A stretch of DNA of 64,000 nucleotides from positions 372,001 through 436,000 of the forward strand of contig JACJID010000001.1 in assembly GCA_014138725.1 (NCBI GenBank), given 5' to 3'. Below, piece by piece: positions 27,335-35,729 of the stretch. The translations under genes and the position numbers were made by a program. The notes below the pieces were generated by a model. The model was given only the letters and a program-made list of their open reading frames with translations, was not told where the DNA came from and did not search any database. Each line of letters starts with the position of its first letter. The stretch's first letter is position 1. This stretch comes from Kutzneria viridogrisea. GTDB lineage: Bacteria > Actinomycetota > Actinomycetes > Mycobacteriales > Pseudonocardiaceae.

Positions 27335-28471
27335 TCAAATCGGCGGGCCCGGACAGAATTGTTCTTGTCTTCGTTTGAGCCAGTTCGGCGGGGTGAATTC
27401 CGGTCGCCCGTTGGTGATTCGTACTGTCCAGCCGCTGTGGTGGACCAGTCTGTGGTGCATTCCGCAGAGCAGCACCAGGTTGGCCAGCGCCGTCTCTCCT
27501 CCGTTCGCCCAGTGGGTGATGTGGTGCGCGTGGCAGGTGCTGGGCCTGCGCCTGCATCCCGGGAATGCGCAGTGTTTGTCCCTGACGATCAGTGCTCGTC
27601 GGAGGTGAGGCGGCACGGTGTAGCTGATCCGCCCGATATCGAGCGGTTCGGAGTTGCTGCCCAGTATCACTGGGAGGACCTTCGCGTCACAGGCCAGTCG
27701 GCGGATCGCTGACGGGGCGAGTTCGGCGCTGCCGAGCCCGTTCTGGAGTGTTGTCAGCGGGATCGTCACCGCGATGTGCGGGCGTTCCCCACCCTCCGTC
27801 GGCGTGGTGCTGGTTTCCAGCAGTTCCGCGAACGCGTCCCCTTGCCGTTCGGGCAGGGTTCGTGTGTCGCTGGCGTCGTGTGGTTTCGCCAGCGGGCTGA
27901 GGACTGCCCCCAGCAGTGCGCCGGTCTCCGCGTCTAGGCGCCCGTGGAACCGTACTGATCCGTCCCGCCGTGTGTCGTAGCGGAACTCACGTCGGGGATG
28001 GGTGAGTTCGTCCTCGCTCGGTAGCGCCCCGTCGGGGTCCAGCCGGTTGACGATCTCCCGGCCCAGTGGCACCAGGTTGGAGGCGTCCAGTGTCTGGGCG
28101 GCTGCTGCCAGGACCTCCACCGCGTGTCCGCGCTCGGTCTGATCCACGTGTGGCGGCAACTCCCGCAGCACCCGGTTGATCACCGACAACTGCTCCGGCT
28201 CAAGTGGAACTGCCACCGGAACGCCCGCGTGCGCGATCCGCTGCCTGGCTTCCTTCTTGCTCACGCAGAGCACCCCGCGCAGCAACTCTGCCAGGTTCGG
28301 ATACCCCACCCGCTCCGCCACACCCCGCGCTTCGGCCTCTGCGACCAACCCCAACACCTTCGCATAGGCTTGCCGCAGAACCACTTCCGCGTCCTGCAAC
28401 TCACCCAACAGCTCCGCGTCCCCCAACCGCCACAACCCTGCGGCAGGCTGAGTCTCCACGAATGCTGTCAT
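27335..28471 (-). CDS. DUF222/13E12-family HNH endonuclease, copy 1
   Basis: A 378-residue protein with an N-terminal DUF222 region and a C-terminal HNH nuclease. The HNH part has the zinc-finger cysteines KHCAFPGCRRRP, HAHHITHW with the catalytic His, the Asn of ALANLVLLC, and CGMHHRLVH. It is nearly identical to the plus-strand copy at 49957-51069. The differences cluster in a short middle segment and the last ten residues. The 75 bp before its ATG and the adjoining inverted-repeat element are shared with copy 2. The family is multicopy in actinobacteria and its role is unresolved; a mobile or homing-type nuclease is the usual suspicion. Confidence 0.92.
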   Translation of the reverse strand: MTAFVETQPAAGLWRLGDAELLGELQDAEVVLRQAYAKVLGLVAEAEARGVAERVGYPNLAELLRGVLCVSKKEARQRIAHAGVPVAVPLEPEQLSVINRVLRELPPHVDQTERGHAVEVLAAAAQTLDASNLVPLGREIVNRLDPDGALPSEDELTHPRREFRYDTRRDGSVRFHGRLDAETGALLGAVLSPLAKPHDASDTRTLPERQGDAFAELLETSTTPTEGGERPHIAVTIPLTTLQNGLGSAELAPSAIRRLACDAKVLPVILGSNSEPLDIGRISYTVPPHLRRALIVRDKHCAFPGCRRRPSTCHAHHITHWANGGETALANLVLLCGMHHRLVHHSGWTVRITNGRPEFTPPNWLKRRQEQFCPGPPI

Positions 28472-28546
28472 ACCAACAATTCTACTCCACTATTCGCACC
28501 AAAACCGTTGCCCGCCAATGGCTAACCATGTGGGTGACCAACCCGG

Positions 28547-28660
28547 GGTTGGTTTTGTGTGGGTAGCGGCGGCCTTACGCTGGCTGGCGAAATCGGGGCT
28601 GCCTGCACGCCCCGACTACCCCGATTAGGGCCGCCGCGAGGGACCCGCACCAAACCAACC
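28547..28660. repeat. 115-bp inverted-repeat element, copy A
   Basis: The ends are imperfect ~30-bp inverted arms (GGTTGGTTTTGTG... against ...CACCAAACCAACC, both continuing through CGGCGGCC), with a nested AATCGGGG/CCCCGATT stem inside, so the whole element folds as one long cruciform. The same element occurs at 49133-49246 and 49767-49881 in opposite orientation. It sits exactly 75 bp upstream of the HNH gene, between it and the GGGACTC array. It may be a non-autonomous mobile element, a nuclease target or a structured promoter region. Confidence 0.82.
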
Positions 28661-28692
28661 CACGTCACCAGCCCGGCAACACCCCGCACGCC

Positions 28693-29196
28693 GGGACTCG
28701 CGCCCCCCACACCGGGACTCACGCTCCTCAGCCCGGGGCTCACCGACCTGAGCCCGGGACTCGCGCTCTGGAGCCCGGGACTCACCGACCTGAGAGCGGG
28801 ACTCGCGTGCCGGAGCCCGGGACTCGCGCCCCCCACGCCGGGACTCGCGCTCTGGAGCCCGGGACTCACCGACCTGAGAGCGGGACTCGCGTGCCGGAGC
28901 CCGGGACTCGCGCCCCCCACGCCGGGACTCGCGCTCTGGAGCCCGGGACTCACCGACCTGAGAGCGGGACTCGCGTGCCGGAGCCCGGGACTCGCGCCCC
29001 CCACGCCGGGACTCGCGCTCTGGAGCCCGGGACTCACCGACCTGAGAGCGGGACTCGCGTGCCGGAGCCCGGGACTCGCGCCCCCCACGCCGGGACTCGC
29101 GCTCTGGAGCCCGGGACTCACCCACCTGAGAGCGGGACTCGCGCCCCTCAGACCGGGACTCGCGCTCCCCAGCCCGGGACTCACGCCCCCACACCG
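28693..29196. repeat. Array of 24 x 21-bp GGGACTC repeats with an 84-bp higher-order unit
   Basis: GGGACTC begins at 28693 and recurs in strict 21-bp register to 29176, which is 24 units (one reads GGGGCTC). Each unit continues RCG or ACC and then ~11 variable bases. Four different units (variable parts ending in CCTGAGAGC, TGCCGGAGCCC, CCCCCCACGCC and CTCTGGAGCCC) form an 84-bp block repeated about four times from 28777. Since 21 is a multiple of 3 and the units lack stops, long spurious frames open on both strands with GTR heptads. There are no spacers, so it is not CRISPR. Confidence 0.93.
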
Positions 29197-29370
29197 GAAC
29201 ACACCAACCCCCAACACACCACCCCCCAACCCCCAACACACCACCTCGGAACCCCCAACACACCACCCCGCAACGTCGAACACACCACCCCGCAACGTCG
29301 AACACACCGCCCGCAACGTCCGACACACCACCCCGCAACGTCCGACACGCGCCGCATCCCCAACCCCGCC
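29197..29370. repeat. Second short-repeat family (CACACCACCCCGCAACGTC type)
   Basis: Immediately beyond the GGGACTC array, several 21-22-bp units built on ACACACCACCCCGCAACGTC recur (CAACGTC at about 29271, 29293, 29314 and 29336). The same family, in complement, is interleaved with the GAGTCCC arrays at 48.8 and 49.3 kb. No gene is seen here. Confidence 0.75.
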
Positions 29371-29411
29371 GCACCCCGTCAACCCCTCACCCCCACCTCA
29401 CCCCGTCACCC

Positions 29412-32405
29412 TCACCCCGTCACCCTCACCCCCACCCGGCCCCCCGCTGGCTCACCCGCCTCGCGGCTGCCGTACTGGCGGAAGGTCGCCAGCGCCTCCT
29501 GCCAGGTCGTCTCGGCGGCGGCGCTGTCGCCCGCCAGCGCCTGGGCGCTGGCCACGTCGCGCAGGGTGCGGGCCCGCCACAGTGGCAGGTCCAGTCCGCT
29601 CCACCACTGCACGGCGCGGTCGAGGTAGTCCAGCGCGGCCTCGGCCCGCCCGTCGGCCAGTTCGCGCTCGCCGAGGGTGCGCAGCATCAGTGCCTGCCCG
29701 AACCCGTCCTGCACCTCGTGGCAGGTCCGCAGGCAGTCGGTGAGCCAGTCGAGCACCTGGGCGCCGCGTCCCTGCCGGATCAGCACCTTGGACAGGGACT
29801 GCGTGGCGTAGGCGAGCATGTGCTGGTCGCCGATCTCGCTCATCATGCGGCGGGCCAGCACGCAGTCGCGCTCGGCGAGGTCGAGTTCGCCGAGGGCGCG
29901 GTGGATGATCCCGGTGGAGCGGATCGCCAGCGCCTGCCCGTACCGGTCGTCCAGGTCCTGGTACGCGGCGACGGCCCGCTCGCACTCCTGGGCGGCGGCG
30001 GGCAGGCGCCCCAGCTCGGTGAGGATCATGGCCCTGCCGTGCACCGCGCGGGCACTGAGCTGCGGGTCGCCCAGTGAGCTCAGCACGGGGGTCAGTTCGT
30101 CCAGTGTGGACAGTGCGGGGCGCAGTCTGCCCCACTCCCGCTGCGCGCTGCACAACTTCAGCTGGGCCACGGCGCGGCCGTAGTCGTCCCCGGTCTCCCG
30201 GTAGATCGTCCGCGCGCGGTCCAGGTAGTCCACGGCCTCGTCGAGCCGGTCCTGCTCGAAGCGCAGGTTGCCCAGCCCCACCAGCAGGGAGGCCTCGCTG
30301 GCACGGTCCCCGCTGCGGTGCGCGGCGTCCAGTGCCGCCGAGTGCGTGTGCCACCACTGGCTGAAGTGGTTGCGCACGGAGAACGCGGAGGAGGACAGGG
30401 TGGCGGCCAGCGTGGCCGCCGCGGTGACCAGCCCCAGCTCCGAGGCGCGTTCCACCAGGCCGACGAGCACCGAGCCCTCGGCGTCCAGCCAGGCGGTCGG
30501 GTTGGTGAGCAGCCTGCGCGTGACCTCCTCGCCCAGCGGCGGCTGCCCCAGGTGACGGGTCAGCTCCGGCGCGGTCCCGCGGGGCATGTGGTGGGTGGCG
30601 AACTCCACCAGCGCCGCGGCGTACCGCGTGCAGCGCTCCACCGCCTCGGGTTCGGGCTCGGCCTGCTCACGGCAGAACTCCCGGGTCAGGTCGTGCAGGG
30701 TGTACCGGACCGCTCCGGTGCCGTCGGGCGTGGCGGTGTCCAGCAGGGTGGCGTCCACGAGGCGTTCCAGCACCTCGTCGGCGGCCTGCGGCGGCAGGTC
30801 CAGCAGCGCGGCGACCAGCCAGCCCGCGAAGTCGGTGACGCCGAGCATGCCGAGTCGGCGCAACGCGATCCGCTCCAGCTCACCCAGTCCCTCGTAGCTG
30901 AGCATCAGGCTGCCGCGGACCTCCAGGTCGCCCAGCACCAGCTCGTTGAGCAGGCGGTGCTGCGCGCGCAGCCTGCCCTGCAACTCGGCGAGGGGCCACT
31001 GCGGACGGGCGGCCAGCCGTGCGCCGGTGATGCGCACCGCGAGCGGGAGGTGGCCGCACAGCCGCACGATGTCGGCGGCCTGCTCCGGCTGTGCGGCGAC
31101 CCGCTCCGGTCCGGCCAGCGCGCCGAGCAGGGCCAGCGCCTCGGTGTCGGCGAACACCGGCAGGTCCACGTGCACCGCACCGGCCACCGCGCCCAGCCGT
31201 CTTCGGCTGGTGATCAGCACCGCGCAGCCCGCCGCGCCGGGCAGCAGCGGGCGGACCTGCCCCTCGTCGGCCGCGTCGTCCAGCACCACCAGTGCCCGGC
31301 GGCCCGCCAGCAGGGAACGGAACAGGGCCGCCCGCTCGTCCAGGCCGGCGGGTACGCCGTCCTCGGGCACACCCAGCGCGTGCAGGAACCGGCCGAGCAC
31401 GGCGCTGGGCTGCTGCGGGCTCGCGGTGGCCCCGCGCAGGTTGACGTAGAACTGGCCGCCGTCGAAGTGCTGCCGCACCCGGTGGCAGACCCGGATGGCC
31501 AGCGCGCTCTTGCCCGAGCCCGGCTTGCCCGCGACGGCCGCCACGGCGATCGTGCCCTGCTCGGCGAGCAGGTGCGCGGCCAGCCTGGTGATCTCCTCCT
31601 CGCGGCCGGTGAAGTCGGAGATGTCGGGTGGCAGCTGGGCCGGTGCGGGCGCGTTGTGCCGCGGCTCCACCCGCCGGGGGCCGTCGCCGCGCAGCACCTG
31701 GGCGTGCACGGCCCGCAACTCCGCGCCCGGCTCGATGCCCAGTTCCTCGACCAGCAGCCGGCGGATCTGCTCGTAGCAGCGCAGCGCCTCGGCCTTGCGG
31801 CCCGCCTGGTGCAGCGCCAGGACCAGTTGCCCGCGCAGGCGTTCCCGCAGCGGGTGCTCGGCGACCTGGGCGGTCAGCTCGGCGACCAGCTCCGCGCCCT
31901 CGCCCAGGGCCAGTCGGGCGTCGGCCAGGTCCTCCGAAACGGCCAACCTGGTCTCCGCCAAACGGTCCCGTTCAGCGACGGCCCACTCGCCGTCCACGTC
32001 CAGCAGGGCCGTGCCACGCCACAGCTCCAGCGCGGCGAGCAACTCCTCGGCGGCCTGCTGGAACCGCTCCTCGGCCAGCGCCGACCTGCCGCTGGCCACG
32101 CGCGCGGCGAACACCTGAAGGTCGACCCGCGCCGCCTCGGCGACCAGCAGGTACCCGGCTGACCTGCGCACGACCAGTTCGCCGCCCAGCGCCGAGCGCA
32201 CCGCGGAGACCAGGCTGTGCAACCGGGCCCTCGGGTCCGACGGCGGATCAGCCCCCCACAGCGCGGAGATCAACGCCTCCGCCGACACCACCCGTCCCGC
32301 GTTGACCGCGAGCACGGCCACCAACGCCTTGGGCTTGCGCCCGGTGATCGGTACTTCCACACCGTTCCGCAGGGCCAGTACCGGCCCCAACACGCACACG
32401 TCCAC
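29412..32405 (-). CDS. SARP/AfsR-family transcriptional regulator
   Basis: A 997-residue regulator read from GTG 32405. It has an OmpR-type winged helix (VDVCVLGPVLALRNG to ~95), a bacterial transcriptional-activation helical domain (~100-250), an NB-ARC ATPase with Walker A AGKPGSGKSAL near 300 and VVLDDAAD near 380, then a winged-helix region and C-terminal TPR-like repeats from ~650. SARPs activate secondary-metabolite or morphological genes by binding direct repeats near -35. It is divergent from the secreted hydrolase/lectin pair (122-bp gap), which are its most likely neighbours under control. Its 3' end reaches the short-repeat region, so the last residues (GGRVGVRVTG) may be repeat-derived. 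Confidence 0.9.
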   Translation of the reverse strand: MDVCVLGPVLALRNGVEVPITGRKPKALVAVLAVNAGRVVSAEALISALWGADPPSDPRARLHSLVSAVRSALGGELVVRRSAGYLLVAEAARVDLQVFAARVASGRSALAEERFQQAAEELLAALELWRGTALLDVDGEWAVAERDRLAETRLAVSEDLADARLALGEGAELVAELTAQVAEHPLRERLRGQLVLALHQAGRKAEALRCYEQIRRLLVEELGIEPGAELRAVHAQVLRGDGPRRVEPRHNAPAPAQLPPDISDFTGREEEITRLAAHLLAEQGTIAVAAVAGKPGSGKSALAIRVCHRVRQHFDGGQFYVNLRGATASPQQPSAVLGRFLHALGVPEDGVPAGLDERAALFRSLLAGRRALVVLDDAADEGQVRPLLPGAAGCAVLITSRRRLGAVAGAVHVDLPVFADTEALALLGALAGPERVAAQPEQAADIVRLCGHLPLAVRITGARLAARPQWPLAELQGRLRAQHRLLNELVLGDLEVRGSLMLSYEGLGELERIALRRLGMLGVTDFAGWLVAALLDLPPQAADEVLERLVDATLLDTATPDGTGAVRYTLHDLTREFCREQAEPEPEAVERCTRYAAALVEFATHHMPRGTAPELTRHLGQPPLGEEVTRRLLTNPTAWLDAEGSVLVGLVERASELGLVTAAATLAATLSSSAFSVRNHFSQWWHTHSAALDAAHRSGDRASEASLLVGLGNLRFEQDRLDEAVDYLDRARTIYRETGDDYGRAVAQLKLCSAQREWGRLRPALSTLDELTPVLSSLGDPQLSARAVHGRAMILTELGRLPAAAQECERAVAAYQDLDDRYGQALAIRSTGIIHRALGELDLAERDCVLARRMMSEIGDQHMLAYATQSLSKVLIRQGRGAQVLDWLTDCLRTCHEVQDGFGQALMLRTLGERELADGRAEAALDYLDRAVQWWSGLDLPLWRARTLRDVASAQALAGDSAAAETTWQEALATFRQYGSREAGEPAGGRVGVRVTG

Positions 32406-32527
32406 ACGATCCCCCTCCCCCCGAACAGGAGCTTGGCCAGCGTTCCTTCCGCTGTCAAGGAGATCCACGCAGGCGGTGCACAGGAATCGAGCAGGAATCG
32501 GGAAGGTCGGGCACCGAGGCTGCGGGC

Positions 32528-34042
32528 ATGAACGTGACACGAACAACCAGAGGGCGGGGGCACCGTGCCAGACGCGTGCTCACCGGCCTGCTCGCCACGG
32601 CGGGTCTGCTGGTGAGCGGGTTGAGCCTCGGTACGGCCCCGGCCACCGCCAGCTCGGTCGGCGGCCAGATCACCAGGGACGAGGTCCTCTCCCGGGCCCA
32701 GGACTGGATCAACGAGCACGTCCCGTACAGCCAGAGCCGTTCCTGGACCGATGCCAACGGTACCTACCGCCAGGACTGCTCGGGCTACGTCTCGATGGCC
32801 TGGCACCTGCCCAAGCTGCCCGGCGGTGGGGACTACAGCACCGCCACGATCACCCAGGTCACCAACACGATCGCGCGCGGTGACCTGAAGCCGGGCGATG
32901 CCCTGTGGCGGCGGGACTCCAGCGTGCAGCACATCGGCCTGTTCATCGCCTGGGCGGACGCCGCCCACACCAGCCCGGTCGTGCGCCAGGAGCCCGAGGA
33001 CGGCAAGTTCGCCGAGCAGGTCACCTGGTCCGCTTCCTATGCCAACACCTTCACTCCGGTGCGGTACAAGAACATCGTGGACGGGGCGGCCCCCAGCGAC
33101 CCGCTGCCGGGTTCCGCGTCCTACCGGTACAACAACCAGCAGCTGTCCTTCGCGCGTGGCGCCGACGGCAGCCTCCAGCACTACTGGTGGATTCCCGGTG
33201 AGGGCACCCGGCACGACTCCTGGGGCGGCCAGATCGTCGGCCAGCCCACCGGCTTCGTCTACGGCAACCAGCAGCACGTCTTCGCCCGGGGCGTCAACGG
33301 CACGTTGCAGCACTGGTGGTGGATCGATGACGGCTCAGGCGTGCACTTCGCCGACTGGGGCGGGGAACTGACCTCCGACCCGACGGCTGTGGTGTGGGGC
33401 GATCAGCAGCACATCTTCGCGCGGTCGAAGAAGGGCACGCTGGAGCACTGGTGGTGGACCCCGCAGGACGGGCTGCACATCGCCGACTGGGGCGGGGAAC
33501 TGGCCGGTCGGCCCACCGCGATCTCCTACGGCAACCAGCAGCTGATCTTCGCCCGTGGTTCGGACAACCAGTTGCACCACTGGTGGTGGATCAACGACGG
33601 TTCCGGGCTGCACTACGACTCCTGGGGCGGCTCGCTGGACGGGGACCCGGCCGCGATGGTCTGGCAGAACCAGCAGTTGGTGTTCGCCCGCGGCACCGAC
33701 GGCACGTTGCAGCACTACTGGTGGATGCCCGAGTCGGGGCTGCACCACGACTCCTGGGGCGGTCAGATCGTTGGCAGGCCCGCGGTGATGGTGTGGGACA
33801 ACCAGCAGTTGGTGTTCGCCCGCGGTACCGACGGCAGTCTCCAGCACTACTGGTGGATCTCCGGTGAGGGCACCCGGCACGACTCCTGGGGTGGCAAGCT
33901 GACCGACGACCCCTCGGCCTTCGCCTACGACAACCAGCAGCACGTGTTCGCCAAGACCACTGACAACTCGCTGTTCCACTGGTGGTGGATCAACGACGGT
34001 CAGGGCACGCACACCATCAGTTGGGGCGGGAGCCTGGGATGA
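32528..34042 (+). CDS. Secreted NlpC/P60-like hydrolase with seven-bladed lectin-like propeller
   Basis: A 504-residue exported protein (signal peptide to about residue 42). Residues ~45-185 resemble the NlpC/P60 cysteine-peptidase fold: YRQDCSGYVSMAW (catalytic Cys) near 85 and VQHIGLFIAW (His) near 135. Residues ~195-504 are seven repeats of about 44 residues, each of the form NQQ.VFARG.DG.L.H.WW.......H..SWGG, as in tectonin/PLL-type sugar-binding propellers. It probably cleaves peptidoglycan peptides while bound to glycan. Its stop overlaps the next gene by ATGA; the two proteins share the same propeller type. Confidence 0.85.
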   Translation: MNVTRTTRGRGHRARRVLTGLLATAGLLVSGLSLGTAPATASSVGGQITRDEVLSRAQDWINEHVPYSQSRSWTDANGTYRQDCSGYVSMAWHLPKLPGGGDYSTATITQVTNTIARGDLKPGDALWRRDSSVQHIGLFIAWADAAHTSPVVRQEPEDGKFAEQVTWSASYANTFTPVRYKNIVDGAAPSDPLPGSASYRYNNQQLSFARGADGSLQHYWWIPGEGTRHDSWGGQIVGQPTGFVYGNQQHVFARGVNGTLQHWWWIDDGSGVHFADWGGELTSDPTAVVWGDQQHIFARSKKGTLEHWWWTPQDGLHIADWGGELAGRPTAISYGNQQLIFARGSDNQLHHWWWINDGSGLHYDSWGGSLDGDPAAMVWQNQQLVFARGTDGTLQHYWWMPESGLHHDSWGGQIVGRPAVMVWDNQQLVFARGTDGSLQHYWWISGEGTRHDSWGGKLTDDPSAFAYDNQQHVFAKTTDNSLFHWWWINDGQGTHTISWGGSLG

Positions 34043-35544
34043 GGACCACGAGACTGATCGCCGCCGCGTCGAGCCTGCTGGCCACCGCGGCCCTGTTGGC
34101 CGGTGGGCAGACCGCGAGCGCGCAGCCGGACGCCGTCCGGGTGCCCGCGGGCGTGGCCAAGCCCGCGAACTGCTCGTCCATTCCGCCGGACCGCGACCTC
34201 AACGTCACCACCACGGTGCACCAGGTGGGTCTGGACCTCGGGGTGTCGGACAAGGTGATGCTGGCCGGGTTCGAGACCGGCTGGGTCGAGTCGCACATGA
34301 ACAACCTCAGCTGCGGGGACCGCGACTCGCTTGGCGTGTTCCAGCAGCGGCCGAGCCAGGGCTGGGGAACGCCCGCGCAGATCATGGATGTGCGTTACGC
34401 GGCAACGCAGTTCTTCACCCGCGCGATCAACAGCGAGCGCAACCACCCGGGGTACTCGGCCGACCAGATCGCCTGGGACGTGCAGCGTTCCTGCTGCCCG
34501 GCGGCCTACGCCAACGCGCTGGGCAAGGCGCAGTCCATGCTGGCCGAGGTGGCCGGTTCCGGACCGAGCAACTCCGACGGCATCGGCGGGGCCAGGGCGT
34601 ACAAGTGGGGCGACCAGCAGCTGATCTTCAGCCGTGGCACCGACGGCGCGCTGCACCACTGGTACTGGATTCCCGGTCAGGGCACCAGGTCCGACTCCTG
34701 GGCCGGTACGGTCGTCGGTGAGCCCACCGGGTTCGCCTACGGCAACCAGGAGCACGTCTTCGCCCGTGGCCCGAACAACACGCTGCTGCACTGGTGGTGG
34801 ATCGACGACGGTTCGGGCCTGCACTTCGCCGACTGGGGCGGGCAGGCCTTCAGCGACCCCACGGCGTTCGTGTGGAACGGTCAGCAGCACATCTTCGCGA
34901 AGAACTCGGCCGGCCAGTTGTTCCACTGGTTCTGGGATCCGACCGACCTCCAGGTGCACACGGTCAACTGGAACGGGGCACCCGCGCCCTTCGTGGGCAA
35001 CCTGTCCTCGTTCGCGTACAAGAACCAGCAGCACGTGTTCGCGCGCGGTCCGAACAACACGCTGTACCACTGGTGGTGGGACCAGTCCACCGGCAAGGTC
35101 AACTTCGCGGACTGGGGCGGGCAGGCCTTCAGTGACCCGACGACCTTCGTGTGGAACGGTCAGCAGCACATCTTCGCGAAGAACTCGGCCGGCCAGTTGT
35201 TCCACTGGTTCTGGGATCCGACCGACCTCCAGGTGCACACGGTCAACTGGAACGGGGCGCCGGGCACGTTCGTCGGCACTCCGTTCGGGTACTCCTTCGG
35301 CAACCAGCAGCACGTGGTGGCCCGTGGCCCGAACAACACCCTGTACCACTGGTGGTGGGACCAGGGCACCGGCAAGGTGACCTTCGCCGACTGGGGCGGG
35401 CAGGCCTACAGCGACCCGGTGGCCTTCGTCTACGGCGACCAGCAGCAGATCTTCGCCACATCCAGCAAGAACACGCTCTACCACTGGTGGTGGACCCCGC
35501 AGGAGGGCGGCCTGCAGAACGACTGGGGCGGTAACGCGTCCTGA
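34039..35544 (+). CDS. Secreted lytic-transglycosylase-like protein with seven-bladed lectin-like propeller
   Basis: A 501-residue exported protein starting in the ATGA overlap. After the signal (ending TASAQPD) comes an actinobacterial lysozyme-like domain: FETGWVESHMNNLSCGDRDS near residue 77 with a likely catalytic Glu, then GVFQQRPSQGWGT. Seven ~45-residue propeller repeats follow (Q.HVFARGPNNTL.HWWW...WGG). Two repeats are unusual (FHWFWDPTDLQVHTVNWNGAP) and are copied almost exactly. Together with the upstream NlpC/P60-like partner this makes a pair able to cut both glycan and peptide parts of peptidoglycan. Confidence 0.85.
   Translation: MRTTRLIAAASSLLATAALLAGGQTASAQPDAVRVPAGVAKPANCSSIPPDRDLNVTTTVHQVGLDLGVSDKVMLAGFETGWVESHMNNLSCGDRDSLGVFQQRPSQGWGTPAQIMDVRYAATQFFTRAINSERNHPGYSADQIAWDVQRSCCPAAYANALGKAQSMLAEVAGSGPSNSDGIGGARAYKWGDQQLIFSRGTDGALHHWYWIPGQGTRSDSWAGTVVGEPTGFAYGNQEHVFARGPNNTLLHWWWIDDGSGLHFADWGGQAFSDPTAFVWNGQQHIFAKNSAGQLFHWFWDPTDLQVHTVNWNGAPAPFVGNLSSFAYKNQQHVFARGPNNTLYHWWWDQSTGKVNFADWGGQAFSDPTTFVWNGQQHIFAKNSAGQLFHWFWDPTDLQVHTVNWNGAPGTFVGTPFGYSFGNQQHVVARGPNNTLYHWWWDQGTGKVTFADWGGQAYSDPVAFVYGDQQQIFATSSKNTLYHWWWTPQEGGLQNDWGGNAS
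34867..35258 (+). repeat. 113-bp perfect internal duplication encoding one propeller blade
   Basis: Bases 34867-34979 and 35146-35258 are identical over 113 bp, offset by 279 bp (93 codons, two blades). Synonymous sites have not diverged, so the copy is recent or maintained by gene conversion. Confidence 0.9.
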
Positions 35545-35554
35545 GTGGACAGAC

Positions 35555-35594
35555 GGGTCGAGGCGGTTCCCGAGCGCGGGAGCCGCCTCGACCC
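35555..35594 (+). terminator. Strong terminator hairpin after the lectin-hydrolase operon
   Basis: An 18-bp stem (GGGTCGAGGCGGTTCCCG against its complement, one G-T wobble) with a 4-base AGCG loop, 10 bp past the stop of the second hydrolase. Confidence 0.8.
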
Positions 35595-35601
35595 AATGTT
35601 C

Positions 35602-35615
35602 TGGGAGCGCTTCCA
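35602..35615. promoter_or_regulatory. CebR/LacI-type operator
   Basis: TGGGAGCGCTTCCA differs at one base from the palindrome TGGGAGCGCTCCCA bound by CebR-type LacI repressors in Streptomyces. Flanking TTC and GAA extend the symmetry. It is 115 bp upstream of the lacI-type gene, so autoregulation is likely. Confidence 0.65.
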
Positions 35616-35729
35616 GAACCGCGCTGGCGGCCGGTTCCGGGCTGGACGAGGTCGAGGCGGTACTAAGCTGAGCGGGCTGTGGTACTCGAGGGTGACGCGG
35701 GGCAACGCATTGCCGGAGTAGGGGAGTCC

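Noticed and set aside
28693-29196. Possible CRISPR array
   Set aside because: Units are contiguous 21-mers with no unique spacers of constant length, no leader and no cas genes in the window.
28559-29743. Long open frames with heptad GTRxxxx or SPGLxxx repeats on both strands
   Set aside because: They arise because a stop-free 21-bp DNA repeat is open in all frames; there is no ribosome site and frames exist on both strands with equal quality.
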